Shown here: in pieces, positions 34,668 to 43,207 of the stretch | Layout: the number at the start of each line of letters is the position of its first letter | Position numbering within the stretch: position 1 is the stretch's first letter | NCBI RefSeq assembly: GCF_902859725.1 | Contig: NZ_CADIJP010000001.1 | Span: forward strand, 62,001 to 126,000 | Source of the DNA: Achromobacter mucicolens | GTDB taxonomy: Bacteria > Pseudomonadota > Gammaproteobacteria > Burkholderiales > Burkholderiaceae_B | DNA: 64,000 nt | Reading direction: 5' to 3' | Notes under the pieces: generated by a model | The model's input: only the letters and a program-made list of their open reading frames with translations | Database searches by the model: none | Told to the model about the DNA's origin: nothing | Program-made: the position numbers and the translations under genes

Positions 34668-35660
34668 ATGCAAAGACGTACTGTACTGAAGGCCATTGCC
34701 GGCGCGGCCGCGATGTCGGCAACGGGAATGTCGTGGGGCGCCGACGCGGCTTACCCGAGCAAGCCGATCCGCCTGATCGTGCCGTATCCGCCGGGCGGCG
34801 TCACGGACGTGGCGGGGCGCTTGGCGGGAGAAATCCTCACGCGCAAGCTTGGTCAGCCCGTGGTGGTGGAGAACCGGCCGGGCGCGAACGGCATGATCGG
34901 CAGCCAGCAGGTGGCTTCCGCGCCAGCGGACGGCTACACGCTGCTGCTCAATGGGCTGGGCGGCATGGTGCTGCCGATGGCCACGGTGACCGGCCTGCCG
35001 CTCGATACGTCGCGCGCCTTCACGCCGATCGCGCAGATGGCCGAATTCATCAACGTGCTGATCGTGCGGGCCGACTCGCCGATACGCAGTGTCGACGATC
35101 TTATCGCCACGGCGCGCAAGCGCAGCAAGGATGGCCTGAACTACGGCTCCAACGGCATCGGTTCGTCGGTGCACCTGACCACCGCGTTCTTTGCGCAGCA
35201 CACAGGCACCAATCTGCTGCACGTGCCCTACAAGGGCAGCGGCGAGATGCTGGTGGACGTGGTCAACGGCAACCTGGACTTCAGTTTCAGCAATCTGCCG
35301 CCGGTGATGGGGCTGATCCGCAAAGGTTCGATCCGCCCGATCGCCGTCACCAGCAGCTATCGCAGCAAGCAGCTGCCGGAGGTGCCGACGATGGCCGAGC
35401 AAGGCGTGGCGGATTTCGATGTGACGAGCTGGCTGGGACTGTATGGCCCGGCTGGCATGCCGCCGGACGTCGTGCAGAAGCTGAGCGCGGCGTTGCAGGA
35501 AGGCATGGCGCTGCCGCAGTCGGTGGAAACCTTGAGCGCCGCGGGCTTTGAGCCCAGGCCCACGGGAGCGGATGCGTTTGCGGAACTGAACCGCGCCGAA
35601 CTCGCGCGGTGGAAGCAGGTCGCCACCAAGGCCAGCATCTCCCTGAAATTCGGAGCCTGA
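34668..35660 (+). CDS. Bug/TctC-type receptor in dioxygenase operon
   Basis: Periplasmic solute receptor of 330 residues, tripartite tricarboxylate transporter (TTT) family. A Tat-like or Sec signal (MQRRTVLKAIAGAAAM) is followed by YPSKPIRLIVPYPPGG, the conserved loop that grips the ligand carboxylate, and VVVENRPGANGMIG. The segment YGSNGIGSSVHLTTAFF and VPYKGSGEMLVDVVNG are typical. TctA/TctB membrane partners are absent from the window. It sits 103 bp after the beta subunit and 5 bp before the reductase, so it probably binds the aromatic acid substrate or a breakdown product. Confidence 0.93.
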   Translation: MQRRTVLKAIAGAAAMSATGMSWGADAAYPSKPIRLIVPYPPGGVTDVAGRLAGEILTRKLGQPVVVENRPGANGMIGSQQVASAPADGYTLLLNGLGGMVLPMATVTGLPLDTSRAFTPIAQMAEFINVLIVRADSPIRSVDDLIATARKRSKDGLNYGSNGIGSSVHLTTAFFAQHTGTNLLHVPYKGSGEMLVDVVNGNLDFSFSNLPPVMGLIRKGSIRPIAVTSSYRSKQLPEVPTMAEQGVADFDVTSWLGLYGPAGMPPDVVQKLSAALQEGMALPQSVETLSAAGFEPRPTGADAFAELNRAELARWKQVATKASISLKFGA

Positions 35661-35665
35661 GCATC

Positions 35666-36859
35666 ATGGAAACGACATCGGCCCTGCAGCGGGTTCACAC
35701 CGCCATCATCGGTGCGGGACATGCGGGCGTGGAGTGCGCGTGGGCCTTGCGCGCCGCGGGGGTGGAAGGCGACGTGGCGCTCTTTGGCGCCGAGACGCAT
35801 GCGCCCTACGAACGGCCGCCGCTGTCCAAGGCCCTGCTGACCGGTACGACCAGCGCCGAGCGTATCGCGTTGCGTGCGGGCAGTGCCTACGAGAAGTCGC
35901 GCGTGATCGTGGTGGCGGGCGACCCGGTGGCCGCCATCGATACCGCGGCGCGCACGCTGCGCACGGCGTCGGGCCGCGTCTTGGCGTATGAGCATTGCGT
36001 GCTTGCCACCGGCGCCAGCGCGCGCGGCATTGCCGACGTGGCGGGCGAACAGGTGTTCTCGGTGCGCGGCCTGGACGACGCGCACCGGCTGCGCGACGCG
36101 CTGCGGCCGGGCATCCGGCTGCTGGTGGTCGGCGCCGGATATCTGGGACTGGAAGCGGCCTGCTCGGCGCGCAAGCTGGGCGCGCACGTGCTGGTGCTGG
36201 AGCAGGGCGGCAACGTGATGGCGGGCAAGGTGTCCGAACCCACGGCCACGCGGCTGGGCGACCTGCACCGCGAGGCCGGCATCGAGATCCGCCACGGCGC
36301 TGCGGTGCAGCGTTGGGAACGCACGGCATCCGGTTGGCGCGCGCATCTGGCCACGGGCGAGGCCGTCGAAGCCGACCTCGTGCTGGTGTCGATTGGCGCG
36401 GTGGCCGAGACGGCGCTAGCCGAGGCGGCGGGACTGATCTGCCTGGACGGGGTGGTCGTGGACGAATGCTGCCGCACGTCGGCGCCCGACGTCTACGCCA
36501 TCGGCGACTGCGCCAGCGCCTTTCGGGGCGAGCTGCAGCGCTATGCCCGGATTGAAAGCGTGCAGAACGCACTGGCGCAGGCGCGCACGGCGGCCGCCGC
36601 CATCGCCGGCAAGGCACCACCCGCGGCGCGCCCGCCCACGTTCTGGTCCGAACAGCAGGGCCGCCGTCTGCAGATGGCCGGACTGGTCGATCCGGCCGCG
36701 CCGTGCCGCGATGTATTGCTGCCCACGGCCAAGGGATGGCTGGTCGAACGCTATCAGCACGGCCGCCTGGCCGCGATCGAAGCGGTCGATAGCCCGGTGG
36801 AGTTCATCAAGGGCGTGCCGCGCATCGGCGCGCCCGAAGTGGCTGCGGCCACGGCGTGA
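35666..36859 (+). CDS. Ferredoxin reductase (FAD, NADH) of the dioxygenase
   Basis: Rhodocoxin/putidaredoxin reductase-type flavoprotein of 397 residues that passes electrons from NAD(P)H to the ferredoxin. FAD-binding IIGAGHAGVE near residue 14, PYERPPLSK, the NAD-binding VVGAGYLGLEAACSARKLG (about 154-172), and YAIGDCAS (about 275) are all present; the C-terminal reductase domain is shorter than usual. With the adjacent ferredoxin and Rieske subunits it completes a class II/IIB three-component system. Confidence 0.93.
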   Translation: METTSALQRVHTAIIGAGHAGVECAWALRAAGVEGDVALFGAETHAPYERPPLSKALLTGTTSAERIALRAGSAYEKSRVIVVAGDPVAAIDTAARTLRTASGRVLAYEHCVLATGASARGIADVAGEQVFSVRGLDDAHRLRDALRPGIRLLVVGAGYLGLEAACSARKLGAHVLVLEQGGNVMAGKVSEPTATRLGDLHREAGIEIRHGAAVQRWERTASGWRAHLATGEAVEADLVLVSIGAVAETALAEAAGLICLDGVVVDECCRTSAPDVYAIGDCASAFRGELQRYARIESVQNALAQARTAAAAIAGKAPPAARPPTFWSEQQGRRLQMAGLVDPAAPCRDVLLPTAKGWLVERYQHGRLAAIEAVDSPVEFIKGVPRIGAPEVAAATA

Positions 36860-36879
36860 TCAAACCTTCTGGAGACAAC

Positions 36880-37206
36880 ATGCCCGTTGCGATATTTGAG
36901 TTGCCCGATGGCGCCGAACAGGTGCTGGATGTGCCCGATGACTGGTCGCTGATGGAAGCCGCTCGGCGCGACGGCCTGGAAGGCATCGTCGCCGAATGCG
37001 GCGGCGGCGCCATCTGCGGCACCTGCCACGTGCAGGTGGATGCCGATTGGCACGCGCGGCTGGAGCCGCCCGGCATGGCCGAGGAAGCGTTGCTGGAAGT
37101 GGTGCCCGAGCGTTGCCCGACCAGCCGCCTGTCCTGTCAGGTCATCATGACGCCCGAACTGGACGGCATCCGCGTGCGCGTGCCGTCATCGCAGCTAGAG
37201 CTGTAG
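36880..37206 (+). CDS. [2Fe-2S] plant/adrenodoxin-type ferredoxin
   Basis: Electron carrier of 108 residues linking the reductase to the dioxygenase. Cluster ligands are Cys40, Cys46, Cys49 and Cys86 (C-x5-C-x2-C-x36-C; ECGGGAICGTCHVQV), the adrenodoxin/putidaredoxin pattern. This is not a Rieske-type ferredoxin, which is notable because many dioxygenases use one. The start at 36880 follows GGAGA; an upstream in-frame ATG (36856) overlaps the reductase stop. Confidence 0.95.
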   Translation: MPVAIFELPDGAEQVLDVPDDWSLMEAARRDGLEGIVAECGGGAICGTCHVQVDADWHARLEPPGMAEEALLEVVPERCPTSRLSCQVIMTPELDGIRVRVPSSQLEL

Positions 37207-37237
37207 CCCGCGCGTCCGAACCCCAAGGAGCCACCGC

Positions 37238-37447
37238 ATGGCCGACAACAAATCCATCAACCTCGTCGATCTGCAACCCGGCGTGCGCGTGCGCATGGCG
37301 GGCGGCGCGTTGGCCGAGATCGTCGAGAACCCGCAGGACGGCTTCTGGCTGATTGTCCGGTACCTGGACCATCCGGCCGAGCCTGCACTGGTGGACGCCG
37401 GTGAGCAGCAGGTGTTTGCCACCGACGTCGAAGCAATCGAACCCTGA
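37238..37447 (+). CDS. Small conserved-looking hypothetical in dioxygenase operon
   Basis: 69-residue protein with no recognised family. It opens MADNKSINLVDLQPGVRVRMAGGALAEI and is rich in short beta-like segments, reminiscent of a small SH3-like or hexapeptide-free barrel. A good AAGGAG ribosome-binding site at 37226-37231 and tight spacing (31 bp after the ferredoxin stop, 16 bp before the dehydrogenase) indicate a real gene. It might assist the dioxygenase or ferredoxin; that is a guess. Confidence 0.75.
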   Translation: MADNKSINLVDLQPGVRVRMAGGALAEIVENPQDGFWLIVRYLDHPAEPALVDAGEQQVFATDVEAIEP

Positions 37448-37463
37448 ACCCTCTGGAGCCCCC

Positions 37464-38441
37464 ATGAATCAAAAGCCCAAAGTCATCGTTTCCGCGCCCG
37501 TGCCGCCCGATCTGCGCGAGCAGCTGGCCGCGCGTTGCGAAATCGTCGAAGTGCCTACCGGACAGAATCCGGCCGAGGTGCTGGACGCGGATGCGCGCGC
37601 GAATATCGAAGGCATGGTCTGCACGGTGCGCACCAAGGTCGATCAGGCCCTGCTGGACGCCTTGCCCGCGCTGAAGGTCAGCTCGAACTTCGCCGTGGGG
37701 TTCGACAACGTCGATCTGGCGGCCGCCACACAGCGCAAAGTGCTGATCTGCAATACGCCCGGCGTGTTGGACGGCGCGGTGGCCGACGTGACGATCGGCC
37801 TGATGCTGTGTCTGTCGCGCAATCTGGTGGCGGGCGACGCCTTCGTGCGTAGCGGCGCCTGGACCAAGGGCGCGTTCCCGCTGACGCGCGACATCCGCGG
37901 CAAGACGCTGGGGCTGCTGGGCATGGGACGCATCGGCCGCGTCGTGGCCCGCGCGGCGCAGGCTTTCGATATGAAGGTCATCTATCACAACCGCCGCGAA
38001 GATCCGCAGGCCGAAGGCCTGGCCACCTATGTCGAGCGCGACGAACTCTTCAAGTCGTCTGACGTGCTGAGCGTGCACATCCCCCTGTCCGCGGAGACGC
38101 GCCATTCCATCGGCAAGCGCGAGCTGGGCATGATGAAGCCAACGGCGTACCTGATCAACACGGCGCGCGGCCCGGTCATCGACGAGGCGGCGCTGATCGA
38201 CGCGTTGCGCGCCGGCACCATCGCAGGCGCGGGGTTGGATGTGATGGAGCAGGAACCGCTGCCGGCCGACAGCCCGCTCTGCGCCTTGCCGAATGTGGTG
38301 CTGCAGGCACACGTGGGCAGCGCCACGCACGAAACGCGGCGCGCGATGATCGACCTGGCGGTGGCCAATCTGATGGATGCGCTGGGCGGCAAGGCGCCGC
38401 AGGCGATGGTCAACCCCGAGGTCTGGCAGGCGCGCGCCTGA
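37464..38441 (+). CDS. D-2-hydroxyacid dehydrogenase (operon end)
   Basis: NAD(P)-dependent dehydrogenase of 325 residues (glycerate/phosphoglycerate dehydrogenase-like), interconverting a 2-hydroxy acid and a 2-keto acid. The nucleotide motif is GLLGMGRIGRVVARAA (about 150-165); catalytic residues are Arg in NTARGPV, Glu in DVMEQEPL and His in LQAHVGSAT. It is last in the dioxygenase operon, so it may act on a keto or hydroxy acid from ring breakdown, although it could be a recruited gene. Confidence 0.92.
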   Translation: MNQKPKVIVSAPVPPDLREQLAARCEIVEVPTGQNPAEVLDADARANIEGMVCTVRTKVDQALLDALPALKVSSNFAVGFDNVDLAAATQRKVLICNTPGVLDGAVADVTIGLMLCLSRNLVAGDAFVRSGAWTKGAFPLTRDIRGKTLGLLGMGRIGRVVARAAQAFDMKVIYHNRREDPQAEGLATYVERDELFKSSDVLSVHIPLSAETRHSIGKRELGMMKPTAYLINTARGPVIDEAALIDALRAGTIAGAGLDVMEQEPLPADSPLCALPNVVLQAHVGSATHETRRAMIDLAVANLMDALGGKAPQAMVNPEVWQARA

Positions 38442-38504
38442 CGCGTCCGGCAGGCATAGCAACGGGCCGTTGAATGAGGGCCTGCAAGGAGTGGCCGCCA
38501 AGGT

Positions 38505-38538
38505 GGGGCCGCCGAGGCAGCCCCGCCTTTGCGGCCCC
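38505..38538. terminator. Hairpin between convergent dehydrogenase and Bug genes
   Basis: GGGGCCGC (38505-38512) and GCGGCCCC (38531-38538) form an 8-bp GC stem with an 18-nt loop, directly against the Bug-gene stop. The following TTATCCCTG is only weakly T-rich. Confidence 0.4.
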
Positions 38539-39537
38539 TTATCCCTGTTTCCCGCCGTAATCCACCACGATTCCCGCCTGCTGCGCGACCTCGCTCCAGC
38601 GCTTGAGTTCCGCCTTGGAGAACGCCTGGAACTGCGCCGCGTCGCGCAGCTTGGGTTCGAAGCCGGCGTTGATGATGCGGGTCTGGTATTCCGGCGCGGC
38701 CAGTCCCGTGACGATGGTGTTGGACAGCTGCGCGATGATCGCCGGATCAACCTGCGCGGGCGCATACATGCCCAGCCAGCTCGTCACGTCGAAGTCCTTC
38801 ATGCCCTGTTCCTGCATGGTCGGCACGTTGGGCAACTGGCGCGCCCGGTAGGCGCTGGTCACCGCCAGTGCCTTCAGACGCTTGCCGTCCACCATCGGCA
38901 GCGTGGGTGGCAGGTTCATGAAACAGAGATCCAGGTCGCCATTGGCCGTTCCGACCAGCGCCTCGCTGGCGCCCTTGTAGGGCACGTGGTCGAACTTCAA
39001 TCCGGTGCGCATGGCAAAGAGCTCGGCCGTCATCTGCGACGAACTGCCGACGCCATTGCTGCCGTACAGCGGCTTGCGCTTGGTGGCGCGCAGGTGTTCG
39101 ATCAGTTCGGGCACCGTGTTGGCGGGGTGGTCCACGCGCACGACAAGGGCGTTGACGAACTCGGCCACCTGGGCGATGGGAAGGAGGGCGGCGGGGATGT
39201 CGATCGGCAGGCCGCGCAGCGTGGCGGGCGGCAGCACGTTGTGGCCCAGGCCCCCGGTGGTGAGGGTGTAGCCGTCAGGCCGTGAGGCAGCGGCCGCCTG
39301 CATGCCGATGACCCCGCCCGCGCCGGCGCGGTTTTCGATTACCACGCTCTGGCCGTACTTGGCGTAGAGCAGATCGCCCACCAGCCGTCCTGCAAGGTCG
39401 GTGGCGCTGCCTGGTGTGGAAGAGACGATGATCTTGATGACGCGGGACGGATACGGCCCGCTCTGTGCCCAGCTTGCGCCGGTAAGGTGCAGGCCGGCGG
39501 CGGCCCCCATCAGCTTCAACGCACTGCGACGTTTCAT
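38539..39537 (-). CDS. Bug/TctC-type receptor
   Basis: Periplasmic TTT receptor of 332 residues with a signal ending at about SWAQ (residue 25). YPSRVIKIIVSSTPGSATDLAGR carries the ligand loop, altered from the usual PFPPGG to SSTPGS, so its ligand may differ from that of its neighbours. VVIENRAGAGGVIG and VPYKGASEALVGTANG follow. It is closest in style to the receptor at 34668-35660 (shared QVAEFVNALVVRVDHP-like segment) and may serve the same operon. GTACGA-N12-TCGTAC upstream suggests shared control with it. Confidence 0.92.
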   Translation of the reverse strand: MKRRSALKLMGAAAGLHLTGASWAQSGPYPSRVIKIIVSSTPGSATDLAGRLVGDLLYAKYGQSVVIENRAGAGGVIGMQAAAASRPDGYTLTTGGLGHNVLPPATLRGLPIDIPAALLPIAQVAEFVNALVVRVDHPANTVPELIEHLRATKRKPLYGSNGVGSSSQMTAELFAMRTGLKFDHVPYKGASEALVGTANGDLDLCFMNLPPTLPMVDGKRLKALAVTSAYRARQLPNVPTMQEQGMKDFDVTSWLGMYAPAQVDPAIIAQLSNTIVTGLAAPEYQTRIINAGFEPKLRDAAQFQAFSKAELKRWSEVAQQAGIVVDYGGKQG

Positions 39538-39604
39538 GACGACTTCCCCTTGGGTTATAGACCTACTGCTTCACGTGCTGCTCCAAAAATGTGATCCGGA
39601 CTTT

Positions 39605-39628
39605 GTACGATAAACATATTTCTCGTAC
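39605..39628 (-). promoter_or_regulatory. GTACGA-N12-TCGTAC dyad upstream of Bug gene
   Basis: Perfect 6-bp arms 12 bp apart, 68 bp before the Bug start at 39537, in a locally AT-rich spacer. A further TACGG follows. The half-site matches that of the palindrome before the FadR-type gene at 31839, so the same FCD regulator may act here. Confidence 0.4.
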
Positions 39629-39683
39629 GGTACGGGTCACGCGAGAGCACGCAAATTGCGGCTTACCCTAGGGGCGGCTTAGT

Positions 39684-41129
39684 TCAGGGGTCGATTGGCC
39701 ACTTCGGGCGCGCGATGCGGCGGTAGGGCAGTGCGGCAAGATTCAACGACACCGAGCCCGGCGCGTCCGCATGGATCACGTGGCGCGCGATCTGCGCGAA
39801 TGCGGTATGAAAGTGTTGCGCGGACTTGACCACGATTAGCGTCTTGTCCTCGAGCCGGCAGCCCAGCTGTGTGAACACGTCGGTATGCAACGCTTGCGCC
39901 CGCACGCTGATCAGCACGATCTCGATGCCATCCGCGTCTATCCGCGCCGCGTTGCCCACGGCGCAAGGCGAGCCCGACAGCCCCGTCATGACCATGTCCG
40001 GCGCCAACGCCTTGACGGTGCAGGACAGGTCGATCGGGGCGCCCGACATAGGACTGATCTTGCCGCCAATGCGCAGTTGCAGGCGTGCGCCGACGCCGGC
40101 GCTGAACGCAATACGCACGGCAACGGGGTCCCAGAGCGGCCCCACCACGGCATTGCGCACGTTGCGCTCACGCAGGCAATGCAGGAAGAAGGTCGCGTCA
40201 CCCGCCCCGCCGCCACCAGGATTGTCGGCGGCATCGGCGATCACCACGGGCGTCACCCCGCACGCCAGCGCCTGGCTGATGGCCTCGTCGGGCTGTGGGC
40301 ATGCGGGGGCCAGCGCCTCGCGCATGCCGATCAGTTCATCGGCCAGGCGCCGGGCCAGGGTCTGGGCCGCGGCGCCGTCGCGGTCCGCGTACACCAGGAT
40401 CTTGGTGCCCATGTCGGGAACGTCGCCCCACGGAAAGCCGTGCACGACCGAAATGGAAAGAATGCCGTCGCGTCCCTCCAGCGCCATGAGGCGATCGATG
40501 TAGCGCCGGGCCGGCTCCTGGGGAGTCCGGATGGTGACGACCATCCCGCAATCGACGACCGCCGGCACCGGCTTGATGCGCCCGGCGGCCTGCGCGGCAC
40601 AGAAGTCCACCAGTTCCAGGGCGCGTTCCCGGATGTCGGTGTGGGGATACTCCTTGTATGCCACCAGGATGTCGGCGTTGTGCACCATGGCGTCGGACAG
40701 ATGGCAGTGCGGGTCCAGTTCGGCCCCGACCACGACGTCGGGGCCGACCAAGGCGCGCACGCGGGCAAGCAGGTCGCCCTCGCAATCCTCATAGCCCTGC
40801 GCCACCATTGCGCCATGCAGCCCCAGGACCACCATATCGACGGGCAAGGCGCCGCGCAGGTCCCGGAGCAGTTCGTCGCGCAGGGTTTCATAGGCGTGTC
40901 GCGTGGTGATGCCGCCAGGTTGCGCGCCCGCCGCCATGCCTTCGATCACGTCCCAGCCGTGCTCCGCGCCGCGCTGACGGGCAGCCCACAGGGGGCCGCT
41001 GAAGATGGTCATTTCCCGCGGGTGCGTGCCGGCGGGGTAATGGCCTCTATCGGCGAAGTCCGCCAGCGACGTGGGCAGCGGCGAGAACGTGTTGGTTTCG
41101 GTGGCCAGCGAACCGGTGAATACGCGCAT
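39684..41129 (-). CDS. M81 family metallopeptidase (microcystinase C/MlrC-like)
   Basis: 481-residue protein of the M81/MlrC family, zinc-dependent peptidases named for the enzyme that finishes degradation of linearised microcystin. The start MRVFTGSLATETNTFSPLPT and the metal-site segment GAELDPHCHLSDAMV (around residue 135) are the landmarks, with ADAADNPGGGGAGDATFF in the second domain. No signal peptide, so cytosolic. It lies 11 bp after the Bug gene at 41141-42115 in the same direction, so a receptor-hydrolase pair for a peptide- or amide-like acid is likely. The real substrate is unknown. Confidence 0.9.
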   Translation of the reverse strand: MRVFTGSLATETNTFSPLPTSLADFADRGHYPAGTHPREMTIFSGPLWAARQRGAEHGWDVIEGMAAGAQPGGITTRHAYETLRDELLRDLRGALPVDMVVLGLHGAMVAQGYEDCEGDLLARVRALVGPDVVVGAELDPHCHLSDAMVHNADILVAYKEYPHTDIRERALELVDFCAAQAAGRIKPVPAVVDCGMVVTIRTPQEPARRYIDRLMALEGRDGILSISVVHGFPWGDVPDMGTKILVYADRDGAAAQTLARRLADELIGMREALAPACPQPDEAISQALACGVTPVVIADAADNPGGGGAGDATFFLHCLRERNVRNAVVGPLWDPVAVRIAFSAGVGARLQLRIGGKISPMSGAPIDLSCTVKALAPDMVMTGLSGSPCAVGNAARIDADGIEIVLISVRAQALHTDVFTQLGCRLEDKTLIVVKSAQHFHTAFAQIARHVIHADAPGSVSLNLAALPYRRIARPKWPIDP

Positions 41130-41140
41130 GGTCCGCCTGC

Positions 41141-42115
41141 TCAGTCCACGGTGGCGCCGGAGGCCTTGATGACCGCGCCCCATTTGACGATTTCATCGGC
41201 GACGTGCTTGCGCAGTTCTTCCGGCGTGCCGCCGCCCGGCGTGGCGACCATGCCGGCAAGCTTTTCCTGCGTATCCTTCTCGGCCATGATCGCGTTGACT
41301 TCCCGGTTCAGCTTGTCGACGATGCCGGCAGGCGTGCCCGCCGGCATGAACAGGGCATACCAGGACGTCACTTCGTAACCTTTGACGCCGCTGGCGTCGA
41401 TCGTCGGAATCTCGGGCGCAAACGGTTGCGGGCTGGCGCTGGTGACGCCCAGCGCGCGCAGCTTGCCGCCCTGGATGAGGGGCATGACCGACGGCGCGGT
41501 ATCGAACATCACCTGTATCCGGCCGGCCATCAGGTCGGTCAACGCGGGCGCGCTGCCCTTGTACTGGACGTGTTCCATCTCGACGCCGGCCATCGTCTTG
41601 AACAGTTCGGCCGACAGGCGCGTGGACGAGCCCGCGCCGGAAGATGCGAAGAAGATGCCCTTGGGGTTGGCCTTCGCGTAGCTGATGAATTCCGTCACCG
41701 TCTTGGCCGGCACGGTGTTGTTCACCACCATGATGTTCGGAAAGCGCGTCAACAGCGCCACCGGCGCAAAGTCCTTCTGGAAATCAAAGGGCAGATCCTT
41801 GTAGAGCGACACGTTGATCGTGCTGGCGTTGGAGCCGAGCAGGATCGTGTAGCCGTCGGCGGGCGAACGCGCCACGCCCGCCGCCGCGATGTTGCTGGCG
41901 GCGCCCGGCCGGTTTTCCACGACGAAGGTCTGTCCCAATCGCTCCGACAGGCGGCCCGCGACCAGGCGCGCCACCGCGTCGGACGATCCGCCCGGGGCAT
42001 AGCCGACCACGATTTTCACGGGCTTCGAAGGATAGGCCGTCTCCGGCGCGGCGGCGGCTTGCTGGCAGAACACGGCAAGCGTCGCGGCTGCCAGGATTGA
42101 AGCGAAGGGTTTCAT
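41141..42115 (-). CDS. Bug/TctC-type receptor paired with M81 peptidase
   Basis: Periplasmic TTT receptor of 324 residues; the signal ends at about QQAAAA (residue 22). YPSKPVKIVVGYAPGGSSDAVAR is the ligand loop, FVVENRPGAASNIAA and FFASSGAGSSTRLSAELFKTMAG follow. First gene of a two-gene unit with the M81 peptidase. It faces a LysR gene across 164 bp carrying a clear LysR-type box and a promoter with the usual -62 arrangement. Confidence 0.94.
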   Translation of the reverse strand: MKPFASILAAATLAVFCQQAAAAPETAYPSKPVKIVVGYAPGGSSDAVARLVAGRLSERLGQTFVVENRPGAASNIAAAGVARSPADGYTILLGSNASTINVSLYKDLPFDFQKDFAPVALLTRFPNIMVVNNTVPAKTVTEFISYAKANPKGIFFASSGAGSSTRLSAELFKTMAGVEMEHVQYKGSAPALTDLMAGRIQVMFDTAPSVMPLIQGGKLRALGVTSASPQPFAPEIPTIDASGVKGYEVTSWYALFMPAGTPAGIVDKLNREVNAIMAEKDTQEKLAGMVATPGGGTPEELRKHVADEIVKWGAVIKASGATVD

Positions 42116-42177
42116 GCGTGTCGGCTCGAAAAGGAAAAGGGGGGGCGGCGTGCGCCGGCGGGGCTTCGGTCAGGCGC

Positions 42178-42207
42178 ATTATTGGCAATCCCATGCCGCG
42201 TAATCAA
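42178..42207 (-). promoter_or_regulatory. Promoter of the Bug-M81 operon
   Basis: On the minus strand TTGATT (42207-42202) and AATAAT (42183-42178) are 18 bp apart, about 65 bp before the Bug start. The LysR box lies 20 bp upstream of the -35, i.e. centred near -62. Confidence 0.5.
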
Positions 42208-42227
42208 TGTAAGCTTGGCGCGATTTT

Positions 42228-42244
42228 GTTGCCTATTTGGCAAC
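42228..42244. promoter_or_regulatory. LysR-type box GTTGCC-N5-GGCAAC
   Basis: Perfect 6-5-6 inverted repeat containing T-N11-A (T42230, A42242). A second half-site TTGGCAA at 42182-42188 overlaps the -10 of the minus-strand promoter, as in the activation site of LysR promoters. Probable binding site of the LysR protein encoded at 42280. Confidence 0.65.
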
Positions 42245-42279
42245 GATTGCTTTGAGGCCGACGGCCGGGGGAGACAGAC

Positions 42280-43197
42280 ATGGACGGCGGGCTGAGCGCG
42301 CGGCGCTTGCAGTACTTCTTTGAAGCGGTGACCACCGGTTCGGTCCGTGGCGCCGCCGAGCGGCTTGGCGTCGAGCCATCGATCGTCAGCCGGCAGATCC
42401 AGCTTCTGGAAAAGGAACTGGGCGTGGCCCTGCTCGAGCGCAAAGGCCGGGGCATCGTGCCGACCGACATGGCGGCCATCGTGATGGACCATTGCCGCGA
42501 CAGGCAGGCCAGCGAGCAGGCGTTGCGGGCGCGCCTTGACGAGGTCAATGGTCTGCAGCGTGGCGATATCCAGATCGTTGCCAGCGAGGGCTTCGTCGAT
42601 ATCCTGATGAGCGGCGCGGTTGACGCGTTCTGCCGGCAGCATCCGGGCGTGCGGGTTTCGCTGCGGGTGGCCGGCGCTTCAGATGCCGTGCGGGCCGTGG
42701 TGCATGACGACGCGCACATCGGTGTGGTGTTCGGTGCGCCAGCCGACCCGGCCATCCGCGTGGTCGACACGCGCACGCACCCGCTCTGCGTGATTGCCTG
42801 GCCGGATCATCCCCTGGCTCGCCAGCGCAAGCGCCCGGCTCTGCGTGACGTCGCCAAGTATCCGGTCGCGCTGATGGCGCCCGGCTTCGGGTTGCGGCAA
42901 CTGATCGAAATGGCCGAACTGTCGGAAAACACGGTCCTGGCACCCAGCTTCATCGCCAACTCGGTCGTCACGCTCAAGCGCTATGTCGAGTGCAGATTGG
43001 GGCTGGCGTTCACGTCGGCCAATTCCGTCGAAGAGGTCGCAAGAGGGGAGCTGGTGGCGCTTCGCACCACCAATCCGATTTTTGAAGCGGCGCAATCGCG
43101 CCTGATGGTCAGGGCCAACAGGCCGCTGACGGGCGCAGTAAGGGCAATGTTGGACCGCATCCAGGCCTCGCCCCTGTTCGGCGGGGGCAAGGCCTGA
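42280..43197 (+). CDS. LysR-type regulator of the Bug-M81 operon
   Basis: LysR regulator of 305 residues: LQYFFEAVTTGSVRGAAERLGVEPSIVSRQIQLLEKELG is the HTH (written in parts here: residues 11-49), then an effector domain with VASEGFVDILMSG and LAPSFIANSVVTL. It is divergent from the Bug-M81 operon and a T-N11-A box lies between, supporting regulation of that operon. It converges with the amino-acid receptor gene, 10 bp away. Confidence 0.9.
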   Translation: MDGGLSARRLQYFFEAVTTGSVRGAAERLGVEPSIVSRQIQLLEKELGVALLERKGRGIVPTDMAAIVMDHCRDRQASEQALRARLDEVNGLQRGDIQIVASEGFVDILMSGAVDAFCRQHPGVRVSLRVAGASDAVRAVVHDDAHIGVVFGAPADPAIRVVDTRTHPLCVIAWPDHPLARQRKRPALRDVAKYPVALMAPGFGLRQLIEMAELSENTVLAPSFIANSVVTLKRYVECRLGLAFTSANSVEEVARGELVALRTTNPIFEAAQSRLMVRANRPLTGAVRAMLDRIQASPLFGGGKA

Positions 43198-43207
43198 ATC
43201 CGCTGCA

